Source: Cryphonectria parasitica EP155
Taxonomy: Eukaryota; Ascomycota; Sordariomycetes; Diaporthales; Cryphonectriaceae
Length of the DNA: 64,000 nt
Assembly (NCBI RefSeq): GCF_011745365.1
Contig: NW_024468909.1
Span: 1,798,001 to 1,862,000 of the forward strand
Direction of reading: 5' to 3'
In this document: piece by piece, positions 35,265 through 46,474 of the stretch
Layout: each line of letters opens with the position of its first letter
Numbering within the stretch: the stretch's first letter is position 1
Program-made: the position numbers and the translations under genes
Notes under the pieces: generated by a model
What the model was told of the DNA's origin: nothing
Databases searched by the model: none
The model's input: the letters and a program-made list of their open reading frames with translations, nothing else

Positions 35265-37183
35265 GAGTTCCCACTCCCTTCGAATGACGGGCAGTGGTCG
35301 ATCGACCCGAATGGCAAGGAGCGAGGAATTCAAAGTCTGAGCTTTTTAGATATGGGGATGATCGACAGGAAAGGTGCCACCAGGGGAAGAGAGGCCCACG
35401 GAGGGAGGGGGTAAGGAAGGGAGAAGTGATTGTGCCTCGAGATCTTCAAGAGAGAATAAAAAAAAAGACAAGGCCAAAGTGGGTTTCATCAGTTCCATAA
35501 GGACATGGCCCGTGAGACGACTTTTTTCTTGCTTGGGTCGCCAGCATCGATTATATGAAAAGAAGGGTTTTGGGATTTAGAAAAGAGACCAGCTAAATCA
35601 ATCGGCCGAGTCGATCATCTCCATCCTCTTCGGTATCTTCTGGTACGTATGCCCCCGTTGATGTATTCCCCCCCCCCCCTCCCCTCTCCTCTCCCTTCCG
35701 AAACGACGTAGAATTTACTTCCTAACTCAGCTGGATGTCGCCACGGGGCAGCGGGCGCGAGAAAGAGCAGACAAGACACAGTCAATCCCCCGTCACCTAG
35801 AATCCTGGCAGACTTCGGACATCGAGAGTGATGGCAGGGAATGAAGGTGGTCTCGGCTTTGTGAGGCGAGAACCTTGATTGAGACCATGACTAGGACTAC
35901 TTTGATGAATGCTCCCTTTCTCATGAAAAGGAATATGGTCTGTGCTTCCTATCTTGCTGGCGTGTCCTTTGTACCATAGAGAAAGTACTTTACCAGAATT
36001 CCCGAGAGGGGAGAAACCGAAAAAGATTGATGGTGATGAATAGAAAGGGGCCCCCAGAGGCATCCAGGGCGACCTCACCTTGTGATATCTGCAGGACACG
36101 CAACGTACCCCAAGCTAATGACCCCTTGTTGCATGAGATTCCTGGTCACCGAGAGTTCATCACCAAGGCCAATTTCCTTGTTCCCATCACAACATTCTCG
36201 CTGAAACCACATCTTGACCGGCACAGGGTAGGCGGGTGAGCGGCCCTTCAATGGCTCTTCTTAGGCAACGTCAACAGTGGACCGGACCCACTGAGGCTAG
36301 GTAGCAATGCCTGTAGATGCCGCCCGCAAGCGTGGAAGAGAGATTCAGAACGTTCTTTTGCTTGCAGCTGAAGATGTTCTACTAGTGGTATATCAAAAGG
36401 GATTGGCTGCGAACCCATGGTACCAGAACCCACAACTCGACCCCCGTCGTCTCAACCCAGATTGGATCCGGGGCGAGATAGAACTAGGCTGTTCGGTTGA
36501 AATGTGGGTGCACACCAAAAGGGGGATACTCGGCTGATGATCCCCTAAGGTCTCTCTATGAATCCACCTTTCCCAAGGTGCCCCCAGTCTATAGCAGAAT
36601 CCTCGAACCTATTAATTCTTCTGAAGATCGTTGGAGAAAGTAGACTCGGATGATCTCAAGGGCTAAAAAGCCATACCAGGAAAAATCCATCAGGCCGACG
36701 TCCACCTCGCAAGCTTGACGTTATCCGGCTGAGGGATTCTCGTGACGACGTCCTGAGGTAGGAAAACGTTCCACCGGCACTTTGGAACCGTGGAAAGGAT
36801 CCAATGCATCCAGGCAAGGTCCTAGGTGCGGGCATGCAAGGTGCTTTAGTTTGCACCACCTCATAGTACTCTACTGCAACCGGCTCATGAGACTGAGAAT
36901 TCCGACTGGTCTAGAGATGAAATCCTTCCGAGTCCCTCTAGCCAATTGTAGGGCCGTTGACGAGGAACAGGGGGTTGAGAAATTATGTACTGTAGTATGC
37001 AAGCACCTGGGCAACATAGGAGGGATAATGGTTGCCTGTTGGGCTCCTCTCTCTCTGTTCTAGAACTTCTTTCTGATCTTCATGCTCTCCCCTTTTTCTC
37101 GACAGCCTTTGACCTTTCTATTTAGCAATAATACATCCTCCCCAATCCCCAGATCACAGCTGTGTTCTTGGGCGTCTGTGAAT

Positions 37184-37208
37184 GAGAGAGAGATAATGAG
37201 AGAGAGAT

Positions 37209-37266
<58 letters not shown>

Positions 37267-37272
37267 CGAGAG
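37184..37272. repeat. (GA)n microsatellite, about 85 nt
   Basis: Purine GA repeats with two short ATAA/ATAAT interruptions, the longest simple repeat in the window. It ends GCGAGAGCGAGAG. Polypurine-polypyrimidine DNA of this length can adopt triplex structure. Confidence 0.95.
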
Positions 37273-37685
37273 ATTACATAATTGTGTGATGTGATCCATG
37301 TCCTGGTCCACCCACTTCTCACTGCTTTTAGAGTATGACAAGAAACTGGGCCGACCTGGGGTTGATCTCCTTCACCCCAGGTCCACTCGATCTTAGCTTA
37401 CTGTCGCATTTGAATAATGAGTTGTGCAACTTTCTTGCCCAGCAAAAGCACGACACTTACTCCACTGATCTTCCCGCCTTTATTATGGAGAAGGATTACT
37501 GTGGCATCAAGCCAGGTCAACAACCTACAATATACTCATTTCCATCAACTTTTTTCTTCTCCAGTTCAAGAGCCATGATGAGATCGACAATCACACCACT
37601 CCATCTTTCACAAATGGCACAGTTGAGTCAAGGCCTCCATGGCATGGATATGGTCGTCGGATATGTCTTTATAAGGACAGAAATC

Positions 37686-37712
37686 GCTCTCTCTCTCTCT
37701 CTCTCTCTCTCA
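37686..37712. repeat. (CT)n microsatellite, inverted partner of the GA tract
   Basis: About 26 nt of CT on the plus strand, 414 bp after the GA tract and complementary to it, so the two form a potential inverted repeat. Confidence 0.95.
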
Positions 37713-39226
37713 CTCACTCATGTGCGCAATGTAACGTGCCCCTCACATTCCAGGCAGCTTTTCATACAAAAAAAGCCGGGTTGTTGCCAGGCACGCTCTG
37801 CGGCCAAGCAACCACAATATTTCGCATCAGCCTGGACGTGATCGGCGCAGGATCTCTCATTCATGGCAGTGTTGCCACTGTTTTCCACCTCGGACCAGTT
37901 CAAAATCGCTACTATCAGTTACAACAACCATACATACATACCAATAGGGCAGATGCTTGTGCCCATGAGCAGCTACACGTGCCCTCAAATATGGCAGGCG
38001 CACAACCTCTGGGATCTCTACACGGAGGGACGCAGAGTAGTCCAAGTATCTTTCCACGTGGGATGAGCCTCAACAGCACAGCGCACACCATCCGGTCAGT
38101 TCGCCACGTTGGCGAAGGCCTGCATATAATGGCATCTGTGCCTGTCTATCGGCCTAATATGATTCGTCGCGATAGTGGGGGAGCGAGGGTCGTCAAGGTC
38201 TCGGGCAAGTTGGGTCCTCGGCGGGCTCGCTCGCTTGACCGACTTGACCCAAGAATCTCGGCTACTACACAACGCATATTCATAGTCCTGCATTCCTACG
38301 GCTGTCGCTGCAGACGGGGGATTGCCAGTGACCGCCTGAGCTGCAGGGGCATCAAGTGGCCTGAGGAAGGGTTCCCACAACCTGGAGCCGAGTAAATGGT
38401 TTCGGTTCATGCATCGAATCTGGAAGCAGGGTCCATAGAAAGATGATCTCTGCTGCAGTTGGTTCTGCTTTTCTTTAGTTTCCCCGCCCCTCCCCCCCTT
38501 CCGGCGCCACGACAGCTTTCTCTCTGAGTGTCTGTTTTTTGCCTTTGTTTTTTTGTTTTTTTGAGGCGAGCTAGATGGGCTGGCATTACGAGATGCTCAT
38601 AGAAGCACGGCCAACCCCGAAACCCCCTCCCCCCCTTTCTCTTATCGCATCGGTATGTGCGTTAATAGTCGCAAATTATCAACATCAACATCTGCTGATG
38701 GACCAGTCCACACGACGCCTCCACTATCAGTCTGCTCCTTCTCCATGTTCTCAGCTGGTACTTTACCAATGGTAGAGTGGGTCGAGACCTGCGGGGAAGA
38801 AGAAGAAGAAAAAGAAGAAGGAACCCAAAAAAGAAGAACCATTGGAACCACTCATATGCAGTAGGGTCCACCGCATATCGCCGCAGCAGGTAGACGAATG
38901 GCCGTCTGGCCGTTTCTAGGACACAAATCTGGACCCCCCTCCTCATAAACGCAGTCAATAATGCCTTTTATCATGGTTGACATGGTGGAGGCGGGGATTG
39001 CCGTCCCATCCGCCCTTGCACTGCTGAAGATCACCATCAACTTGTAAATCTTTTAGTTCCATATAAAGAGCCTATGGCTAGACGGGAAAACCTTAAGCGA
39101 ACAAGCCTTCTACACCCGCCTCTCCAGCCCTTTCTCCTCCTTCTCCTCCCTCTTGACTACGCCTCCTTTTCTTTTTCCTCCCTTCCTTTGGAATTCGTTG
39201 TGTGTGTGCGTGTATGTGCAGCAAAC

Positions 39227-41155
39227 ATGGTTTTCCTACCCTTGCTGCTCTCCCTCCCGCTGGCCGTCCGTGCCTGGACGCCAGCCTCGTCGGTGCTCAC
39301 CGACCTCACGGTCTCTGAGAGCATGCTGAACCTGTTCATCAATGCCGCCGACGGGAGCCTGGAGAAGTACCTGGCCGCCCAAGATGTCTCGATGGCGTGC
39401 TCGCCTGAAAAGGTGGCAGTGCGCAAGGACTATATCGAGCTGACGGAGGCGGAAAAGCTGGACTACACCAGCGCTGTGTCGTGCCTGATGGCATCACCAG
39501 CCCTTACACCCATAGTCAGTTGTTCCTCCTTGTTTTCTTTCTTTCTTTCTTTCTTTCCTTCATTTTGGGTCTCTTCTACTTCAACCCATCGTCCAGTAGT
39601 CTGGAATTATCGCTAACTATGATGCTCTCTCTTAGTCCGAGGCTGCAGGCGTTCGGTCAAGATACGATGACTTTGTGGCCACTCATGTAAACCAGACAGA
39701 GTAAGCCTTGTCCATTCCATACCGTTTTGCAATTTCGTGCCGCACCCACTTCATCTAGGGCAACTATCTTACCCTGTCACTCTATCTTCTTGCTCTCTTT
39801 GCCACGACGAGGTCCCACACCTTATCCTCTCATTCCCTGTCCTTCTCCTCCCCACTATTCGCCCTCAATCTCCCTCATACGTATTCGCCTTTTCTTGAGG
39901 GTTGGGATGGAGGCATGTCACTCAACCTATCCTTGTAGAGATCAATGTCCGATGGAGCCTCTCATGTGCTGAAAAGCTGTATCACCTTTGGTGATGAATC
40001 ATGAACCATGAGAGCGATGATGAATACTTTCACTTTGAGCAACGAAAATCCCTGCTGACACAAAGACCAACCTGAAGCTATATCCACATCACTGGCAATT
40101 TCGTGTACTGGCATCGCATGTTCATTTGGAACTTCGAGAAGGCCCTGCGCGATGAGTGTGGATACACTGGCTACCTTCCATACTGGAACTACGCAAAGAC
40201 TTCAGAAGACCTTCTTGGTTCGCCCATGTGAGTAGTTGCCTGGAGACAAAGACCACTCACTCCTTTTCCCATCTTCTTCTTCCCAGATTAGAGGCTAATG
40301 AATATCATCTACGGGCAGTTTTGATGGAACCGCAACCTCCCAGAGCGGCAATGGCAATTATCTGGCACACAATGCGTCAGCAGGCCTTCCCAGTGGTCTC
40401 CTCAACATCCCCGCTGGCTCAGGAGGTAAGCTCCTCTCTCTCACTATCTCTGTCTCTCTCTCTCACACACACACACACACAGTCTCTCGCATCTTCACCC
40501 TTCTTCTCTGTCCTTTGCTGCTGTCAAGAGAAAGAGTATACTAATAAATGCCCTTACAACAGGCGGTTGTATCGAGACAGGCCCCTACGCCGGCCTAGTA
40601 GCCAACATCTCCGCCGTCGCCCCCGTCGACACCTACGAGAACGTCACCATCGGCCCCTTCCTGAGCTACGAGCCCCGCTGCATACACCGCGACATCTCCA
40701 ACCTGCTCGGCCAGAACTGGACCACGGACGCCCAGGTCGCCGACATCCTGCTCAACCCGGCCTACCAGGCCGGCATCGGCGAGTGGCAGACCCAGCTCCA
40801 GAACACGGGCACCGACACCGTGGGCTACTACGGCCTGCACGCCTACGGCCACATGGTCATCAACGGCGACCCCAGCACCGACTTTTACAACTCGCCCAAC
40901 GAGCCCACCTTCTGGCTGCACCACGCCGCCGTCGACCGCCTGTTCGCCGCCTGGCAGAACCAGGCCGGCTTCGTCGAGGACCGCATGTTCCAGATCAACG
41001 GCACGCGCACCATGGCCAACGACCCGCCTAGCGACGACGCCACCATTGAGGATCTCATCGGCCTGGGCTGGGTGAGCGGCGAGTATGAGGAGGGCAGTGC
41101 CATCAAGAACTACGCGAGTATCATGGGCGGGCCATTGTGCTACATCTACGAGTAG
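39227..41155 (+). CDS. Secreted tyrosinase (type-3 copper protein)
   Basis: Five exons, 39227-39514, 39636-39700, 40078-40227, 40319-40425 and 40563-41155, join in phase to 400 residues. Tyrosinases oxidise phenols to o-quinones with a dicopper centre. All six copper ligands are visible: CuA H113 (ATHVNQ), H121 (YIHITGNF) and H130 (YWHRMF); CuB H296 and H300 (HAYGHM) and H324 (WLHHAAVDR). The N-terminus is a signal peptide (MVFLPLLLSLPLAVRA), and many NxS/T sites fit secretion. YTGYLPYWNY after CuA and PNEPTFWLHH before the last ligand are family marks. It has no long C-terminal shielding domain, so it resembles the short fungal tyrosinase-like group rather than the 550-residue mushroom type. 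Intron 2 is long (377 nt), and intron 4 carries CT and CA tracts. Complete. Confidence 0.9.
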
Positions 41156-42317
41156 GAGGGAGGGAGGGGGGGGAAAAAAAAAGGCAGAAGAACATATAGA
41201 CTTTTCATTTTTGATACAGAGATATACTATATAATCACCCAATACCATGATGCTAATGTGTAAAAACGACAATTCTTATCTGGACTGATGCCTGTCACAT
41301 ATGCTGCGGCAAGCTCACGAACATTCATGCAATGATTTGGGTGGAAAGACGTCTGAAAGTCTAAAGACAGGATGATAGGGGAACAGTGTAATCCGGTAAG
41401 TAAGACCGAGATGAAGGAGGAAACAAGAATATAACTAATATTACGAAACCCGACTAGTCACGACCGTTTTCCAAACCACAACCATGTCAGACGGGGAACA
41501 ACGGGAGAGGCCGTTTTCTTCTTGACGAGCTTGGATTGCCACTTTAAAGTATGTAATTACTCAATATATTTCTCCACGAGCGCCTCGGTCCGAGGTGCCC
41601 GAGGAAAGTCTTTCTACAACCTCTCGACGGCCAGAGCAAGAGAAACCCTCGAAACATTCCCTTGCAGCAAGTGGGCTCATGAGTGTGTCTTGGCAATGCC
41701 TCGGTGACGGAAACCGACCTAAGCTAAGATCACATAGTAGCACTATAAATGGACCTCTTATATACAACGGTCTACTTCAAATCACTAGCAGGCTAAGAAG
41801 ATTCTGTAAAGATCAAGAATTTCTTTTCTTTTCTCTTCGTTTTAGTCGTATGGCTATCTGAACTAACCATTCTTGCCGCCCAAGGCTCAGAGTGCAGGCG
41901 TGTTCGTCGTGGAAAGAGAAGAGTAAAGACTTGACACCGTCCTCATAGTGGACCTCGCCGGTTTTGGAGCAAGTGCTCAAAAGCACAAATCGCCTTCCTT
42001 GGTCAGTAGCGCATCATCAATGCTGAAATGACTGCCATAGTCCACCCCTTCCATCCTGATCATGCCGATAAACCCTCATGTTTTCCCTTCTTGTCTTCGT
42101 CCTCTTGTCAATCATCAAAAACCCCTTCCCGGTCCAAGTCATCCATGTGATCTCTTCCCGAGAAGATCCGATAATCAATGCGAGAGCTTCATTGTGTTCA
42201 GCTGGCGGAGCAAAGTGACCAACGCCAGATCGTGATGCTCTCCAGCTCTCAAGGAGCCATCCAGTCCATCCCATTTCAGATGTAAGCCCACCACCAAGGC
42301 CAGCCGTGACGGCGCCG
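41156..42317. other. Intergenic region between convergent tyrosinase and CxC-protein genes
   Basis: Directly after the tyrosinase stop is a GAGG/G/A-run stretch (41156-41184). The rest is AT-richer and has no defensible gene. Confidence 0.6.
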
Positions 42318-44938
42318 CTACCACTGGCCGGCGTATCCTCCAGTGTTCTGCGCGGCGTCTGCATTATTCCATGTCGCACTGGTTGAGCCGGCCCAGTGAC
42401 CTGCGGGGTTCTCATGACCACCACCACCAGCACTCTAATTTGGTGGAGGGTCTGAACCGTTCTTGTTCGGCGAGCCGTGGCTTGGGACTCTCCATGTGGG
42501 CGGACCGCTGTTCTCTGCTGGAGGGCTCACACCGTCAGGCCAGGGAAACGCACCCTTGGGCTTGGAGTTGCGGCTACCATGACCAGCGCCCCCGCCGTTC
42601 CCTGTGAAGTTGTCATTCTGTTCATTGTTGACCCAAGCTCCAGGCATAGTCCGCCAGTCATTGCCATTGCCATTGCCGTTCCCGCCTGCGCTGCTACCAT
42701 TCTGGGACGCATGGGTATTGTTGGGGCCAGAATCCCAGCGGATCGATTGCTGCTGTGGAGATGACTTGTTGAACTCGCCGCCACAATCTCCTCCTCCTGA
42801 GTTTCCATTGTTGTTCGTTCCCTCGGCCCATGCCTCTTGCTGATTTCCATCTTTATTGCCCCAAGTGTTGTTGTTGTTTCCGTCATTGTTCCAAGCATTA
42901 CCTCCCCGTTGTTCGTTGGTCTGGTCATTGCTGCCCCATCCTCCAGCTTGTGGCTTGTCAGTAGATCTCTCGCAGCCAACGTCGGAAGCAGAAGAAACAG
43001 GAAAACCAGGTGGGCACCCAGGCTCTATGTTCTTGGACGAGTCGCTGGGGGCTGTGTCGGGATGAAAACCAAAAATGGGGGGAAGACCAATTTCTCCTGG
43101 TGAATTCTCGGGGTATGGTTCAGGGGGAGAGCAAGCAGGATCCAAATTCTGCTTACCAGAGCCATTCTTTTGACTTCCATTCTGATTGCTCTCTGTTCGA
43201 TACGTTAGCGGATCATCCATGCACCCGATATGGCGAGGTGAGAAGAGAACTCACTCCTTGAGAATGTATCACCATTATTCTTTCCCCAGCTGAAGTCGAC
43301 TGGGGATAGGCAACCATTCTTCTTGTGGTCATCGCTACCCCAGCCACCTCCTTGAGAAGGGTCAGCTAGGGCACTCGCATTAGAGTCGGACTTTGGAGCG
43401 TTACCATTGTTTTTATTACACTGGTCTCCCAAACTCGTTGCGCCCCAGGCGTCCTTCTTGGATCCCTTCTCAGAGCCAGCGTTCCGAGAGGCGGCCTTCT
43501 GAACCTCCTCCTTTTGCATCTCCTGAATGTGGCTGGGCACCTCTGCAGCCGGCATCCCAGATAGGCCAAAGCCCTTTGAGGCGGCGTCTCTCATAGCTGC
43601 CTCGTTGCTGGGTATCTGAGGGTGGTGCATGGCAGCCTGTGCAAAAGATGTGCCAGGTGGCGGAGGTGGAGGGGGTGGCATCCACCATGGATGGTAGGGG
43701 CTCTGACCAGGCCATGCAGCAGGGTATCCAGGTGGCAGTGGAGCAGCAGCAGGAACAGCAGGAGGTGGTGGGATAGGAGCACAAGGTCCCGGCGCAAACC
43801 GTGCAGGATTGTAATTTCCATACAACTCGGCCATGTGATTTCCCCATTGTGGGCCGTGGTACACGCGCGTGATGCCCTTGTTACTGTCGAAGAAGGCATT
43901 GGGTTGGGGGTCGTTTGGTCCCTCTATGGTGTGTTCGACCTGCATGACTCTGGCTCGAGGAGGCATGATTAGGTTCGGCTGCATCTCCTTGGGGTACTGA
44001 GGCATCTTGAAAGCAGTCCTGTCGATGGCGGCCTTCTTTGGCTCTTCTGCCGCAGGCTTAGGCTTGGGCTCGGGGTTCTCATTTCTCTTCGATTGTTTGG
44101 TCTGCTTCTGCTTCTTGTTCTTTCCCTTGGGTGGCTTCGGTTTATCCCCCTCATCAGATCCCCCCTGGGTGGTGTCGGCTTCCGTTGTGTCCGCATCTGT
44201 CTCGGTGGTAGTGGTGGTGTTAGTGTCGGTGACATCGGTTGACGAAGCCTCGTTTGCCTTCTTGCGCTTGCGCTTTTCCTGCTTCTTGGCCCTGGACTCC
44301 TTCTCAGCTGCCTTGGCCATCGCCTCGAACTGAACCATAGCCTTCATGACCTTGCGTGCCTTCCTGCAGTCGCCGCACGGGCATTTCGGGTGAGGGAGGG
44401 GGTCATCGACGGCGTCAGGATCCCATTCTGTCACCTTCTTACACACAACCGCCTTGGCCTTGCTCGACTTCTTGTTCCTGCTCTTGCGCTTGGGCGGACT
44501 TTCGTCCTCGGAAGTATCGGTCTCGTCAAAACCTGACGACTCGCCATCGTTGGAACTGGTAGTGTCATCGTCATCATCATCATCATCCCCACCACTATCA
44601 TCATCTGAGGTGTCAACCAAGGTATCGGATGAGCTGCTTGGGCTGGCTCTCTTTTTCATTGCCGACTTCAGAGGCCTGCGGGCGCCGTCGAAGCGGACCT
44701 TTCGGGATGAGGTTGCAGCTGACGCAGAGGGTGCATGCTGAGCACTCTCGGCGCGCCTACGTCGCCCAGGGTAGGTGATGGCAACCGTCTCGTCGCCAGA
44801 CGCTTCGTCTTCGGAAATCTCGACGCGCAAGATCGGGTTGGAGCTTGATGAGTTGTTCTTGCGACCCCAGCTCCGAAAGTTCTGGCCAACCACCCATTCG
44901 GCCGCAGAATTGGGTGGCCACCCTGAGCGGCTCCGCAT
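42318..44938 (-). CDS. Large disordered protein with CxCxxC cluster, unknown function
   Basis: I do not recognise a characterised family. Exon 1 is 44938-43255 and exon 2 starts at 43192 (62-nt intron, donor GTGAGT, branch CTAAC). If exon 2 is read straight on, it stops at 42435 (813 residues). If a second, 96-nt intron (42530-42435, donor GTGAGC, acceptor TTAG) is removed, the frame continues through SAGGGGHENPAGHW to a stop at 42318 (820 residues); I prefer this because the extra 38 residues have the same Gly/Asn/Trp-rich character. The N-terminal third is basic and then strongly acidic (a long Asp run about residue 110-125). Next come a cysteine cluster HPKCPCGDCRKARK, a Lys-rich coil, a conserved-looking KMPQYPKEMQPNLIMPPRAR to YHGPQWGNHMAELYG block, a polyproline run and a Trp/Gly/Asn repeat tail. 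A nuclear or RNA-related role would be a guess. Confidence 0.72.
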
Positions 44939-45649
44939 CTTGTCAATATGAATGGGGGTGGTAGACGGTCTTCGCCAAGTAGGCAGTGTGTAATGAGATC
45001 AAAAGGTCAATCTGGGAATCTAGGCAAGTCGACCAACGAGAAGGTGTGATGTGAAACGGCGCGATGGTCGGAAGTAGGATGATCGAACGGCCAGAGAAGG
45101 AGAAGAAGGATGACGGAGGTTCGAGCTGGAGGGTAAGGTGGAAGAAAAGAAAAGGTGTGATGAAACCGACTGCACTAGGTTAGAGAAGTCCTATGAGATA
45201 GAATAAGGGCAGGTGCAATGTTATTGTTTGACCTTGTGGACCTAAGCACAGACAAACAATATATTTGGAAGGGGGGTGGGGGGGGGGGGCTGGGTGGACG
45301 TCGTCACCTCACCTTCTCCAAGTCATGCAAATTTCTCAAGTATTTGGGCTGCTTACAATGCTTCGCTAACCACCATTGTGACCATGGATTTCTCTCACCA
45401 CAATTCTCACAATACTGATGAGATACATCTAGAAAATTCCATCATCATGTTAGGCAACAAACCCTCGGAGAAGAGCCCCCCAGCATTTGACAATGTCTCT
45501 GTTGAACCATGACCCTCCACTGCCTTGCGTCCTGATCTTGATGAGCCCAGGATTCATGTAGCCTCTTTCCCCCAAGGGGTAGGTCCGTTGTCCCGTCCCC
45601 AACTCTTCTTCCCCTGATCTCGAGTCTCTTCTAAACGTCTTTGTCCCAG
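44939..45649. other. Intergenic region, promoter of the CxC protein and 3' side of dephospho-CoA kinase
   Basis: Contains a G-rich run near 45,270-45,291. No gene; the open frames are short and unlike any family. Confidence 0.6.
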
Positions 45650-46474
45650 CTACAGCTTCGCCCTCTCCCTGGCCTCCTCAGCCTCCCACCTCTTCGCAAT
45701 CCCTCGGTTCACCCACAAGTTCCACACACCGACGCCGACCGCGAGAGGAGGACACATCCAGAGCAGCGTGCCCCACCAAGCCGGGCTGCGTCCCCTGAGC
45801 TGCACCATGGCCCTCTCGACCTCCCTCTGCAGCTCCTCCCGGTCGCCATCGTTCCAGACCACCAGCCCACGGCCCTCTCCGCGCGCCTCACACCGCCGCG
45901 CCTTCACCCTGACGTCCGTCTGGCTGCGCACGCGGTTCTCAGCGTCCTCCGCGGTCAGGTGCGCATCGCGCGCCCGCAGGCGAGCCATCTGCACCGCCGG
46001 GTCGTGCACGCCGACCACGACGACCGCCCCACAGAACCGGTCCGTACCCACCTCGAACAGCAGCGGCACGTCCCAGACCACCGCCCACCGGCCCAGCAGG
46101 TACGCCCGCAGCAGCGCCCAGTACGCCGCCCGCCGCACCGCCGGGTGCACAATCGCGTTCAGCCGCGCCCGACCCTGCCGCGCCTCGGGCGCATCGCCAA
46201 AGATGCGCCGACCCAGGGCCGGGCGGTTCAGCGGCCTGCCCTTGCCGTTGGGCCCCTGCTCTGGCATGTCTGCCGAGGGCGCCACCAGGAGGTCTGGGGT
46301 TGTGGGGCCGAAGTAGGACACGATGGCGCGGTACCCCGGCGTGCCTGGCTCCACGACCTGCCGCGCCAGGACGTCGGCGTCGATGATGGGGAGGTTGTAG
46401 GGCGGGGACGAGAGGATCGAGCTGACGGTGGACTTGCCAGTGGCGATGCCACCAGTGAGGCCTATGATGAGCAT
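45650..46474 (-). CDS. CAB5: Dephospho-CoA kinase with C-terminal membrane segment
   Basis: Intronless, 274 residues from the ATG at 46474. It catalyses the last step of coenzyme A synthesis, the ATP-dependent 3'-phosphorylation of dephospho-CoA. The P-loop GLTGGIATGKST (residues 5-16), the LPIIDADVLARQVVEPGTPGY substrate segment (DAD at about 32-34), the NAIVHPAVR block and the WDVPLLFEVG motif are all in place, so the enzyme should be active. Compared with bacterial CoaE (about 200 residues) it has an insertion before the LNRPALGRRIF motif and a C-terminal extension that includes a hydrophobic stretch (about 233-257, WWGTLLWMCPPLAVGVGVW) followed by a basic/acidic tail, suggesting membrane anchoring. 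Reading frame and codon use are GC-rich. Identification is certain at family level. Confidence 0.95.
   Translation of the reverse strand: MLIIGLTGGIATGKSTVSSILSSPPYNLPIIDADVLARQVVEPGTPGYRAIVSYFGPTTPDLLVAPSADMPEQGPNGKGRPLNRPALGRRIFGDAPEARQGRARLNAIVHPAVRRAAYWALLRAYLLGRWAVVWDVPLLFEVGTDRFCGAVVVVGVHDPAVQMARLRARDAHLTAEDAENRVRSQTDVRVKARRCEARGEGRGLVVWNDGDREELQREVERAMVQLRGRSPAWWGTLLWMCPPLAVGVGVWNLWVNRGIAKRWEAEEARERAKL

Larger units (their letters stand above)
35265..39226. other. 4-kb gene-free region with long GA and CT tracts
   Basis: It lies between the starts of the rhodopsin-domain gene (minus) and tyrosinase (plus), so it holds both promoters. The longest frame, about 37,736-38,395 on the plus strand, has no recognisable family and atypical composition; I do not call it. 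C-runs occur near 35,670. The two dinucleotide tracts are listed separately. Confidence 0.5.

Noticed and set aside
37736..38395. 219-codon open frame on the plus strand
   Set aside because: No recognisable motif, amphipathic pattern or family; it overlaps repeats on its left. An open frame of this length can occur by chance in this much DNA.
27681..41155. Secondary-metabolite cluster (P450, rhodopsin-domain protein, tyrosinase)
   Set aside because: No PKS, NRPS, terpene synthase, cluster regulator or transporter lies among them, and eIF5 plus long gene-free gaps separate them.
44558..44610. CAT/TCA repeat taken as a microsatellite
   Set aside because: It is the codon run for the acidic Asp stretch in the CxC protein, so it is described there rather than as a separate repeat.
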